From positions 1-12,921 of the forward strand of contig CABTYW010000055.1 in assembly GCA_902489135.1 (NCBI GenBank): a stretch of DNA of 12,921 nt. The letters run 5' to 3'. The DNA comes from an uncultured Synergistaceae bacterium (GTDB lineage Bacteria; Synergistota; Synergistia; Synergistales; Dethiosulfovibrionaceae). Made by a program: the position numbers and the translations under genes. Positions 1-7,358 of this stretch are shown here, in pieces; positions within the stretch are counted from its first letter, which is position 1, and every line of letters starts with the position of its first letter. Under the pieces are notes generated by a model that was given only the letters and a program-made list of their open reading frames with translations, ran no database searches and had not been told where the DNA came from.

Positions 1-1163
1 AGAACATCGACATCGGCGGCGTCGCTCTGATCCGCGCGGCGGCGAAAAACTACCGCTTCGTCACCGTTCTGACGGAGCCCGCCGATTACGCGCAGGTGCT
101 GGAGGAACTTCGCGCCGAAGGGTCCATCTCCGCTGAAAACCGCCGCAGGCTGGCGCTGAAAGCCTTCGACGCCACGGCGCATTATGATGCCGCCATCGGC
201 GCGGGACTGCGCCGCGAGATGGGCGAAGCGGAAGAGGACACGCAGTTCACCGCGGCGTTTTCGCGCCGCCAGACGCTGCGCTACGGCGAAAATCCCCATC
301 AGAAAGCGGGGCTCTATCTGCCGCCGCTGTCGGACGTTCCCGTAAAACAGCTGGCCGGCAAAGAGCTTTCCTACAACAACATTCTCGATCTCGACACGGC
401 CATGCGCGCCACCGCCATGATGCAGGACAGCATCGGCGCCGTGGTTATCAAGCACACCACGCCCTGCGGCATGGCCCTGGGCGCCACGGTGGCCGAGGCG
501 TACGACCGCGCCTTCGCCTGCGATTCCCTTTCCGCCTTCGGCGGCGTCGTGGGCGTCACGCGCCACATCGACCTGGCCACGGCGGAGTCCATTTCCAAGC
601 ACTTCACCGAAGTGCTGCTGTGCCCCTCCATCGACGACGACGCTTTGCAGCTTCTCACATCGAAGAGAAAGAACCTGCGCATTATGACCTGGCAGGGCGG
701 ACGCGTCTTCCAAAAGCAGATGGTCTCCACCTGGTGCGGCCTGCTCATGCAGGACGACTGTCTGGCGCCTCTGCCGCGGGAAAAGGACGGACACTGGGTG
801 GGCACGCCGCGTCCCGACCTCTGGAATGATCTCATTCTCGCTTGGAAGGTGGCGGCCGTCTCCAAGAGCAACGCCGTGGCCCTGGTCAAAGACGGCGAGG
901 CGGTGGGCATCGGCATGGGATTTTGCAGCCGCGTGTTCGCCGTGGAATTTGCGGCGCATCAGGCCGGCCATAAGGCCAAGGGCGCCGTCATGGCTTCCGA
1001 CGCCTTCTTCCCCTTCCCCGACGGCGTCGAAAAGGCTGCCGCCGCCGGCGTTGTGGCCATCATTCAGCCGGGCGGATCGGTGCGCGACGACGAAGTGGCG
1101 AAACGCGCGCAGGAACTGGGTGTGTCCATGTTCATCAGCGGACACCGCACCTTCCGTCATTAA
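1..1163 (+). CDS. purH: PurH, AICAR transformylase/IMP cyclohydrolase (5' end missing)
   Basis: Bifunctional enzyme of the last two steps of IMP synthesis: it formylates AICAR with 10-formyl-THF, then closes the ring. The reading frame is open from the window edge (first whole codon at position 3), leaving 386 residues. The family is usually about 510-530 residues, so most of the N-terminal cyclohydrolase (MGS-like) domain lies outside. Visible are the end of that domain (NIDIGG, then RAAAKNY) and the whole transformylase domain: LRYGENPHQ (visible residues 92-100), GKELSYNN, the catalytic Lys-His in IKHTTPCG (about 150-151), SAFGG, SNAVAL, ASDAFFPFPDG, QPGGSVRDDE and the terminal FRH. Some motifs are variant: KHTTPCG where KHNNPCG is common, and CSRVFAV where QMSRVDS is common. 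purD begins one base after the stop, so the two are surely co-transcribed. Confidence 0.96.
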   Translation, partial: NIDIGGVALIRAAAKNYRFVTVLTEPADYAQVLEELRAEGSISAENRRRLALKAFDATAHYDAAIGAGLRREMGEAEEDTQFTAAFSRRQTLRYGENPHQKAGLYLPPLSDVPVKQLAGKELSYNNILDLDTAMRATAMMQDSIGAVVIKHTTPCGMALGATVAEAYDRAFACDSLSAFGGVVGVTRHIDLATAESISKHFTEVLLCPSIDDDALQLLTSKRKNLRIMTWQGGRVFQKQMVSTWCGLLMQDDCLAPLPREKDGHWVGTPRPDLWNDLILAWKVAAVSKSNAVALVKDGEAVGIGMGFCSRVFAVEFAAHQAGHKAKGAVMASDAFFPFPDGVEKAAAAGVVAIIQPGGSVRDDEVAKRAQELGVSMFISGHRTFRH

Positions 1164-1164
1164 A

Positions 1165-2466
1165 ATGGACGGTACGCTGAACGTTCTGGTCGTCGGAAGC
1201 GGCGGCCGCGAACACGCCATTGTCGAAGCCTGTGCCCGATCGCCGCGGTGCGGAACACTTTACGCGGCTCCCGGAAACCCCGGCATCGCCGCAAAAGCCC
1301 GGTGCGTGGCTCTCCCCATCGAGGACGGCGAAGCCCTTTCGGCCTTCTGCGCCGAGCGCGCCGTGGATCTGGTCATCGTGGGCCCCGAAGTGCCCCTGGC
1401 CGCCGGCGTGGGCAGCGTTTTGCGCGGGCACGGCATCGCCGTGTTCGGCCCCTCCGAAGAGGGCGCCCGCCTGGAAGCCAGCAAAGAATTTTCGAAACAA
1501 TTCATGAAGCGCCACTGCATCCCCACGGCGGATTTTCACGTCTGCCGCACCGTCGATGAAGCCGACGCGGCTCTGGCGGACTTCATTCCTCCCTACATCG
1601 TCAAGGCCTCGGGACTGGCCGCCGGAAAGGGCGTTTTCGTGGAACAGAGCATCGCCGACGCCCGCCGGGCCATACGCAGCCTTCTTGTGGACAAGACGTT
1701 GGGCGCTGCGGGACAAACGCTGGTCATCGAAGAGGCCCTGGCGGGACGGGAGCTGTCACTGATGGTGATCACCGACGGCAAAGACTATCGTCTTCTCAGC
1801 ACCAGTCAGGATCACAAACGCCTTTTAGACGGCGACCGCGGCCCCAACACCGGCGGCATGGGCGCCTACGCTCCCGCGCCCTGGGTCACTCCCGGCCTCA
1901 TGGAGCGCCTGCGGAACGAAATCATCGAGCCTTCCGTCAAAGCCATCGCCGACGAGGGCATGGACTACCGCGGCGTTCTCTACATCGGCATGATGATCGC
2001 TCCCGACGGCACGCCCAAGGTTCTGGAGTACAACGTGCGCCTCGGCGATCCCGAAGCGGAAGTGCTGCTGCCCCTCTTTGAAGGCGACTGGATTGACATG
2101 TGCTGGAACTGCGCTCAGGGGCACCTTGCCGATTTTCACTGGCAGGAGCCCTCGAAAAACGCCCTCTGCGTCATTATGGCCTCGGGAGGCTACCCGACCG
2201 CAAAGAGCGCGCCCGCCGAAATTACGGGCCTCGAAAAAGCGGCGGCGGTGTCGGGCGTCACCGTGTTCCATTGCGGCACCGCCCTTCAGAACGGCCGTCT
2301 CATGGCGACGGGCGGCCGCGTATTGTGCGTCACCGCCCTGGGAACCAGCCTGTCTCAGGCCAAAGACCGCGCCTACGAGGCGGTGAGCAAAATTTCCTTT
2401 GAAGGCATGCAGTTCAGAAAAGCCATCGGACATCAGATGTTTGAAAAATTTCAAGGAGCCCTCTAA
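1165..2466 (+). CDS. purD: PurD, phosphoribosylamine-glycine ligase
   Basis: ATP-grasp enzyme joining glycine to phosphoribosylamine to give GAR, the second step of purine synthesis. It has 433 residues, normal for the family. Motifs in order: GSGGREHA (11-18, N-domain), GNPG (37-40), GPEVPLAAG (73-81), KASGLAAGKGV (147-157, ATP-grasp), DHKRLLDGD and PNTGGMGAY (216-235), EYNVRLGDPEAE (288-299, metal and nucleotide site) and ASGGYP (339-344). The frame is open well upstream, but the upstream part only shadows purH. The ATG at 1165 places the Rossmann strand LNVLVVGSGG where the family has it. No clear Shine-Dalgarno precedes this ATG, which follows the purH stop by one base, so initiation probably depends on coupling to purH translation. 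The last codons carry the purE ribosome binding site. Confidence 0.97.
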   Translation: MDGTLNVLVVGSGGREHAIVEACARSPRCGTLYAAPGNPGIAAKARCVALPIEDGEALSAFCAERAVDLVIVGPEVPLAAGVGSVLRGHGIAVFGPSEEGARLEASKEFSKQFMKRHCIPTADFHVCRTVDEADAALADFIPPYIVKASGLAAGKGVFVEQSIADARRAIRSLLVDKTLGAAGQTLVIEEALAGRELSLMVITDGKDYRLLSTSQDHKRLLDGDRGPNTGGMGAYAPAPWVTPGLMERLRNEIIEPSVKAIADEGMDYRGVLYIGMMIAPDGTPKVLEYNVRLGDPEAEVLLPLFEGDWIDMCWNCAQGHLADFHWQEPSKNALCVIMASGGYPTAKSAPAEITGLEKAAAVSGVTVFHCGTALQNGRLMATGGRVLCVTALGTSLSQAKDRAYEAVSKISFEGMQFRKAIGHQMFEKFQGAL

Positions 2467-2467
2467 C

Positions 2468-3004
2468 ATGAACAACCCCAAAATCGGTATCATTCTCGGC
2501 TCCGCCAGCGACGCGTCCCACACCAAAAAAATCGGCGACACGCTGACGGACCTCGCCATCCCCTTTGAAGTCACCATCGCCTCGGCGCACCGCACCCCCG
2601 AGGACACGGTGCGCTACGCCCGGAACGCCCGCCGCCGCGGCATCGAAGTTATTATCGCCGTGGCCGGCCTTTCAGCCGCCCTTCCCGGCGCCGTGGCGGC
2701 ACAGACCACCCTTCCCGTCATCGGCGTCCCCGTTGAATCGGGCACGCTTCTGGGCATGGATGCGCTGCTCTCCACGGCCATGATGCCTCCCGGAGTGCCC
2801 GTGGCTTCCGTGGGCATCAACGGCGGCACCAACGCCGCCCTGCTGGCTGCGCGCATTCTCGCCGCTCACGACGACAGGACCGCCGAAAAGCTTCAGGCCT
2901 ACGCCGACGCCAAAGCCAAAAAGATCAGGACGTCCCGTGGCGATCCCTCGGTGCTGCAAAACCTGCCGACGGCGCCGGAAAACGCCTTCGACGCCAAAGA
3001 CTGA
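2468..3004 (+). CDS. purE: PurE, N5-carboxyaminoimidazole ribonucleotide mutase
   Basis: Converts N5-CAIR to CAIR in purine synthesis (class I), normally after PurK; no purK lies in this window. It has 178 residues, slightly longer than the usual 160-170, with a polar C-terminal tail. Visible: GSASD (11-15, phosphate binding), SAHRTP (39-44, containing the catalytic His41) and PVIGVPVESGTLLGMDALLS. The loop that reads AGGAAHLPG in typical class I enzymes reads AGLSAALPG here (66-74), so its His is replaced by Ala. Start: ATG with AAGGAG at 2453-2458, nine bases upstream, inside the end of purD; the gap after the purD stop is one base. It is the last gene of this purine cluster, followed by a strong terminator. 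A class II PurE (using CO2 directly) looks less likely from the motifs but is not excluded. Confidence 0.95.
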   Translation: MNNPKIGIILGSASDASHTKKIGDTLTDLAIPFEVTIASAHRTPEDTVRYARNARRRGIEVIIAVAGLSAALPGAVAAQTTLPVIGVPVESGTLLGMDALLSTAMMPPGVPVASVGINGGTNAALLAARILAAHDDRTAEKLQAYADAKAKKIRTSRGDPSVLQNLPTAPENAFDAKD

Positions 3005-3054
3005 CGGCGGTTCTTCGCTGAAAAAATTTTTTTGCAAACCCGGTCCATGAGCAC

Positions 3055-3099
3055 AAAAAAACAGGTTCCCCTTCGATTTTGCGGGGAACCTGTTTTTTT
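3055..3099. terminator. Bidirectional rho-independent terminator, purE / AbrB-type gene
   Basis: Perfect 17-bp inverted repeat: left arm 3055-3071 (seven A, then CAGGTTCCCC) and right arm 3083-3099 (GGGGAACCTG, then seven T), with an 11-base loop. The A and T runs supply a U tract for transcripts from either side, so it ends both the purine operon and the leftward operon. The TAA stop of the - strand gene (3098-3100) overlaps the right edge of the structure. Confidence 0.93.
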
Positions 3100-4171
3100 A
3101 ACCTCCGATGAGCCGCGCGGCCAACGGAACGAAAACGACGATGGAGACCATTCTCACGGCGTGAAAGACGCCCACGGTGAAGGCGTCGGCGTGAAGGTCC
3201 TCGGCAAAGAAAACGATTTGACTCAATCCGCCCGGGCACGTGGCCAGCACCGACGTCATGGCGTCCCATCCCGTGACGCGGTGCATAATGAACGCCAGCA
3301 GAAAGGACATGGCCTGAATGACGCCCAGCGAAAGCAGCAGCGGCACGAAGAGGCGAACCAGAAGCGTCATCGTCTGGGGCGAAAGCCCCGCGGTGATGAC
3401 GGCGCTGAGGCAGATCTGCGCCCCGTTCTTTAACCACGGCGGCAGACGCATCACCTTTCCGGCCCAGATGTTTTGGGCCCCTGCCCCCGCCATGGCGCCG
3501 ATCATGAGCCCCGAGGGCATTCCCGCCTTGTCGACCAGCAGTGCCGCGACACAGGTCAAAAGCGCAAAACGCAGGATCTCCGCAGGAGAAAAGACGGTAT
3601 CGTCACGGCGGTCCTCTTCGGCGGCCTCGGGCGGTGTTTTGGCGCGGCGCGCCACAAACGCCGTGGAAAAGGGAAGGGTCACGTAGAGCACGATGATGCG
3701 CATGGACTGAAAGAAGGCGACGACGCCCACGTCGGCGCCGACGGACATGGCAAAAACCGACATCTCGGCGATGCCGCCCGCCGACGAAGCCGCCAGCGAA
3801 GTCATCAGCGAAAGGCGGTCTCCCGCGGCGGCGAAAACCAGCAGGCCCGTTAATATGGAGCTCATGACCATCCACGTCGCCGAAAAAGCGGCGGGACGCG
3901 CCATTTTTTTCAGAAGGTTCACCATGCCGCGGTCAATTTTCTGCCCCAGAATGACGCCGCTCATCACCTTTGAGAAAAACGACAGCGGCGCCTTGTAAAA
4001 GGGGAATTTGACGCCCGAAACGTTGAGGACGCCCAGGAAAAGCAGTGCCCCCAGCATGGCGGCGGCGGGCCATTTCAGCTTTCGGGCCGCGCGGTAGCCC
4101 AGCCATCCTATGGCCAGCAGAGTCGCCGTGCCGCCGGCCTGAACCGGCAGATCGGTTAAAATTTCTTCCAT
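3098..4171 (-). CDS. AbrB-type (PF05145-like) integral membrane protein
   Basis: Polytopic membrane protein of 357 residues, nearly all hydrophobic segments, belonging to the family misleadingly named AbrB or 'putative ammonia monooxygenase'. Its members are uncharacterised membrane proteins, possibly transporters or regulators, and have nothing to do with the B. subtilis DNA-binding AbrB. An internal duplication is visible: AGGIAEM (131-137) with downstream Arg158, and PGGLSQI (313-319) with Arg340, all offset by exactly 182 residues. A polar, acidic linker (about 176-198, KTPPEAAEEDRRDD) separates the halves. The ATG at 4171 lies seven bases after the stop of the protease gene, without a clear ribosome binding site, so coupled translation is likely. 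It is the last gene of the leftward cluster. Substrate and function cannot be inferred from sequence. Confidence 0.85.
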   Translation of the reverse strand: MEEILTDLPVQAGGTATLLAIGWLGYRAARKLKWPAAAMLGALLFLGVLNVSGVKFPFYKAPLSFFSKVMSGVILGQKIDRGMVNLLKKMARPAAFSATWMVMSSILTGLLVFAAAGDRLSLMTSLAASSAGGIAEMSVFAMSVGADVGVVAFFQSMRIIVLYVTLPFSTAFVARRAKTPPEAAEEDRRDDTVFSPAEILRFALLTCVAALLVDKAGMPSGLMIGAMAGAGAQNIWAGKVMRLPPWLKNGAQICLSAVITAGLSPQTMTLLVRLFVPLLLSLGVIQAMSFLLAFIMHRVTGWDAMTSVLATCPGGLSQIVFFAEDLHADAFTVGVFHAVRMVSIVVFVPLAARLIGG

Positions 4172-4178
4172 GGCAACA

Positions 4179-4814
4179 TCAGCTGAAAAGCAGCCTCAAC
4201 GCCCAGCCGCTGACGGGAAGCAGAATTCTGTCGATGACCCCGAAGTAAATCAGGACAAACATCACGGCGAAGCCCCAGCGCTCCAACCCGTGAACGACGC
4301 CCAGAGCGCTCCGGGGAAGGATCATGTACAGCAGCCGCGATCCGTCCAGCGGCGGAATGGGAAGGAGATTGAACACGGCGAAGTTGAGGTTGACGGCCAC
4401 AAAGGCGTAGAGCACCAGTTGAAGGCCGTAGTTGGAGTAAAAGGCGGCGGGAGCGAAGCGCATGAGCATCTTTATGGCGACCCCCACCAGCACCGCCGAG
4501 AGGATGTTGCCCGTGACGCCCGCCAGCGACACCAGAACCATGTCGCGGCGCGGGCGGCGAAAGTATCGAGGATCGATGGGGACGGGCTTGGCCCAGCCGA
4601 ATTTGAACAGCAGCAGACAGATAAATCCCAGCGAGTCGAAATGGGCCAGCGGGTTAAGCGTCAGGCGTCCCTCTTCTTTGGCCGTGGGATCGCCCAGCCG
4701 CAGCGCCACCCAGCCGTGGCAGAACTCGTGGAATGAAATGGCCCAGAATATGGCCGGGACCACGGGCAGCAGATTGACCAGCTCGCGGGCGATGCCCGAC
4801 AAAAAACTCTTCAT
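4179..4814 (-). CDS. Site-2-type (M50) membrane metalloprotease
   Basis: Short M50-family intramembrane zinc protease of 211 residues, the minimal form without a PDZ domain. Zinc ligands: HEFCH at 29-33 (HExxH with catalytic Glu30) in a hydrophobic segment, and Asp157 in NLLPIPPLDG (149-158), the family's third-ligand motif. Further family motifs are GRLTLNPLAHFDSLG (49-63) and GWAKPVPIDP (73-82). About five or six membrane segments are expected. Start: the frame also offers GTG at 4826, but AAGGTGG (4829-4823) stands eight bases before the ATG at 4814 and includes that GTG, so ATG 4814 is preferred. The coaE stop is 14 bases before the ATG, so the genes are co-transcribed. The substrate is unknown; an anti-sigma factor or membrane remnant would be typical of the clan. 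Confidence 0.88.
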   Translation of the reverse strand: MKSFLSGIARELVNLLPVVPAIFWAISFHEFCHGWVALRLGDPTAKEEGRLTLNPLAHFDSLGFICLLLFKFGWAKPVPIDPRYFRRPRRDMVLVSLAGVTGNILSAVLVGVAIKMLMRFAPAAFYSNYGLQLVLYAFVAVNLNFAVFNLLPIPPLDGSRLLYMILPRSALGVVHGLERWGFAVMFVLIYFGVIDRILLPVSGWALRLLFS

Positions 4815-4828
4815 GGATAAAACCACCT

Positions 4829-5428
4829 TCAGGCTTTCTGCGCCTTTTCTTCAAGGCGTTTAAGGTCCTCCCAGATTTTCCCGAGAGCGTCGTAAAGATC
4901 GGCCGGCGTTCCGTCGTTGCACACCGTCCAGTCGGAACGTTCCATGCGCTCCTCTTTTTTCATGAAAAACTTTTCGCGCCGCGCCAGCTCCACGTCGTCG
5001 AGACCGCGAAAGGCGCTGCGCCGGGCGCGAAGCCCGTGATCGGCCGCCATGAAGAGCACGCAGTCCACCCACCGGGGGCGCCCCGCCTCAAAGAGCATGG
5101 GAATTTCGGCAACGGCAATGCCCCGCGGCGGAAGAGCGCGCTGAAGCCGGGCGTAAACGACGGGATATATGATGCGGCACAGCCAGTTGTATTCCTCTTT
5201 GTCAGAAAATATAATGCGCGACACCGCTTTTTTGTCGACGGCTCCGCCGGAAAAAACGGCTTCGCCCCAGCGCCGACGCGCCTGCTCAAGCAGCCACGGT
5301 TCCTTCCACAGATCACGCACCGCGGCGTCGGCATCGAGAACTGCGGCGCCGCGCGACGCAAACCACTGAAGCGCCGTGGATTTACCGGCGCCGGGCTCGC
5401 CCGTAAGGGCCATAACCACTGCGGCCAT
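4829..5428 (-). CDS. coaE: CoaE, dephospho-CoA kinase
   Basis: Phosphorylates the ribose 3'-OH of dephospho-CoA, the last step of CoA synthesis (P-loop kinase, cytosolic). It has 199 residues, the usual size. Motifs: Walker A GEPGAGKS (10-17), LDADAAVRDL (31-40, substrate-binding Asp), AEIPMLFEAG (107-116, equivalent to the family E.PLLFE) and NDGTPADL (171-178). Variants: the family's HP before the CoA-domain helix is YP here (88-89), and the lid lacks the usual Gln residues. Start: ATG 5428 has AGGAGGTGA at 5446-5438 upstream; an internal ATG (Met6) is possible but less well placed. The first 47 bases overlap the 3' end of the helicase gene, so the two are transcribed together. Confidence 0.93.
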   Translation of the reverse strand: MAAVVMALTGEPGAGKSTALQWFASRGAAVLDADAAVRDLWKEPWLLEQARRRWGEAVFSGGAVDKKAVSRIIFSDKEEYNWLCRIIYPVVYARLQRALPPRGIAVAEIPMLFEAGRPRWVDCVLFMAADHGLRARRSAFRGLDDVELARREKFFMKKEERMERSDWTVCNDGTPADLYDALGKIWEDLKRLEEKAQKA

Positions 5429-7358
5429 AGCGCAGCGTCACCTCCTTCTGCTCGTAAACGTCGGAGTACTCGTCGGGCAGTTCCGCCAGAAAGCGCGAGA
5501 ACCCCTCGCTGAAAACCGTGCCGAAAAGGCGCCTGCGGCGGGCGCCGCTCATGTACAGCCGTTCCTCGGCGCGGGTCATGCCCACGTAACAGAGCCGCCG
5601 TTCTTCCTCCAGCTCGTCGAGGGTGTCAGAGCTGCGGGAGTGGGGAAAAATTCCCTCCTCCATGCCCACCATGAACACCACGGGGAATTCAAGGCCCTTG
5701 GCGGCGTGAAGGGACGACAGATTGACGGCGTCACGGGTTTCGTCCTGAGCGTCGGCATCGCTGTAAAGGGCGATCTGATCCAGCACCTCCGACAGGTTTT
5801 CGCCTTCGGGCGCGACGGACAGAAGCTCCCGTACGTTTTCGACGCGCTCTTCCCAGTCCGACGGCTCGGCCTTCATCAGCACGTTCTCATAGCCGATGCC
5901 CGACAAAACCCACGTGAGCACCAGCGACATGTTGTGCTGACGCTCCAGCAGCGTCAGCATATGCCCTGCCAGCTGAGACGCACCCTCGCCCGCCTTGCCC
6001 GTGAGGCCGCCCTTTTCGGTCTGAAGAGTTCGCCACAGGTCCTCGGCGGTGCCCACGGCGCGGCCGCGCATCCAGGCATTGAGCTTTTCGAGACTCTTGG
6101 GCCCCAACGCGCGTGCCGGCAGGTTCCCCACCCGATTGAGCGACACCAGATCCATGGGATTTACCGCCAGACGCATAAATGCCACCACGTCGCGCACTTC
6201 CCTGCGGTCGTAAAAGTTGGTGCCGCGCACAATGCGATAGGGAATGCCCGATTCGATCAGCGCCTGTTCCAGCACGCGGCTCAGCGAGTTCATGCGGTAC
6301 AGCACCGCCATGTCACTGTAACGATAGAGGCCGGCAAGGCGGTGAATTTCGCGCGCCAGAGCCTGCGCCTCTTCCTCTTCGTCCTGCATGTACCACACCT
6401 GAACTTTTTCGCCCGCCTCGCGGTCGGTTTTCAAATCCTTTTCCCGCCGGTTTTTGTTGTGCTGAATTAAACTGTTGGAAGCGTCGAGAATCATGGACGT
6501 GGAGCGGTAATTCTGCTCCAGCAGGGTGACCTTGGCATGGGCGAAATCGTTTTCGAAGTTCATGATGGTGGCATAGTTGGCGCCGCGCCAGCCGTAAATG
6601 GACTGGTCGGGATCGCCCACCACCATCAGATCGGGGCGTCGTCCCACCAGCAGGCGCATCATTCGATACTGGGAGTCGTTGACGTCCTGATACTCGTCCA
6701 CCAGCACCCAGTCAAGGCGCTCCTGCTCCCTCTTCAGCAGCTGAGGATCGTCTCTCATGAGTTGCAACGGAAAGGCGATGAGGTCGTCAAAGTCGAAGGC
6801 GCCCTGCTCTTTGAGAACCGCCTGATATTTTTCGTAGAGCACCCGCAGAAACTTCTCGCAGGCAGGCAGCGGGGCCGACGACGGATCGGCCGACGACTTG
6901 ATCTCCGACAGGCGGTTCAGCGCCCAGCCGGGCTGATACTTTTCGGTGTCGATGTCCAGCTCCTTCATAAGGCGCTTGACGGCCGTGAGAGAATCGGTGC
7001 GGTCGTAAACCACAAAGTCGGGCTTGTAGCCCCGCTGGCGCAGAACCTCGCGGTTTCTGAAAAGCAGCTTGAGCCCGAAGGAATGGAAGGTGCAGATCTG
7101 TGCGCCGCCCAAATCCCTTCCCAGCAGCTTCGAGACGCGTTCGTTCATCTCCCGCGCCGCTTTGTTGGTAAAGGTCACCGCCAGAATTTTCCACGCCGGC
7201 ACCTGTTTTTCGGCAATCAGCCACGCGATCTTGCGGGTCAGCACCCGCGTCTTGCCGCTGCCGGCGCCGGCCAGCACAAGCTGCGGCGCGCCCGTAAAGG
7301 TGACGGCCTCGCGCTGTGCCGCATTCAGTCCTCTGAGAAGAGCCTCGGGATCAGTCAT
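5382..7358 (-). CDS. pcrA: PcrA/UvrD-type superfamily 1A DNA helicase
   Basis: ATP-dependent 3'-5' DNA helicase for repair, replication and removal of recombination or transcription blocks. It has 658 residues with all core motifs: Q-motif region LNAAQREAV (11-19), Walker A GAGSGKT (31-37), Ia VTFTNKAAREM (61-71), TFHSFG (90-95), II VDEYQD (220-225), III GDPDQSIYGWRGA (248-260), IV EQNYRS (281-286), V LSSLHAAKGLEFPVVF (547-562) and VI CYVGMTRAEERLY (590-602). It is shorter than typical PcrA/UvrD (about 720), ending in a basic tail (GRSGYGPYGRARRR), so the usual C-terminal RNA-polymerase-binding module is reduced or absent. Start: ATG 7358 gives the family N-terminus and an 8-base overlap (ATGACTGA) with the upstream stop; ATG 7367 is an alternative. 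The 3' end overlaps coaE by 47 bases. Confidence 0.92.
   Translation of the reverse strand: MTDPEALLRGLNAAQREAVTFTGAPQLVLAGAGSGKTRVLTRKIAWLIAEKQVPAWKILAVTFTNKAAREMNERVSKLLGRDLGGAQICTFHSFGLKLLFRNREVLRQRGYKPDFVVYDRTDSLTAVKRLMKELDIDTEKYQPGWALNRLSEIKSSADPSSAPLPACEKFLRVLYEKYQAVLKEQGAFDFDDLIAFPLQLMRDDPQLLKREQERLDWVLVDEYQDVNDSQYRMMRLLVGRRPDLMVVGDPDQSIYGWRGANYATIMNFENDFAHAKVTLLEQNYRSTSMILDASNSLIQHNKNRREKDLKTDREAGEKVQVWYMQDEEEEAQALAREIHRLAGLYRYSDMAVLYRMNSLSRVLEQALIESGIPYRIVRGTNFYDRREVRDVVAFMRLAVNPMDLVSLNRVGNLPARALGPKSLEKLNAWMRGRAVGTAEDLWRTLQTEKGGLTGKAGEGASQLAGHMLTLLERQHNMSLVLTWVLSGIGYENVLMKAEPSDWEERVENVRELLSVAPEGENLSEVLDQIALYSDADAQDETRDAVNLSSLHAAKGLEFPVVFMVGMEEGIFPHSRSSDTLDELEEERRLCYVGMTRAEERLYMSGARRRRLFGTVFSEGFSRFLAELPDEYSDVYEQKEVTLRYGRSGYGPYGRARRR

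Noticed and set aside
371..916. Long open frame on the - strand inside purH, and a similar one at 1825-2607 inside purD/purE
   Set aside because: Antisense shadows of well-supported genes; the translations have no recognisable domain and reflect high GC at third codon positions.
826..1164. Upstream extension of the purD frame
   Set aside because: It runs in a shifted frame through purH; PurD homology begins at ATG 1165.
3098..4171. DNA-binding AbrB transition-state regulator
   Set aside because: The protein is a polytopic membrane protein; the shared name comes from a family label, not homology to B. subtilis AbrB.
5376..6470. Long + strand open frames inside the helicase gene (5376-6470, 6537-7364)
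   Set aside because: They lie antisense to a complete helicase with every motif; no ribosome binding site or domain supports them.
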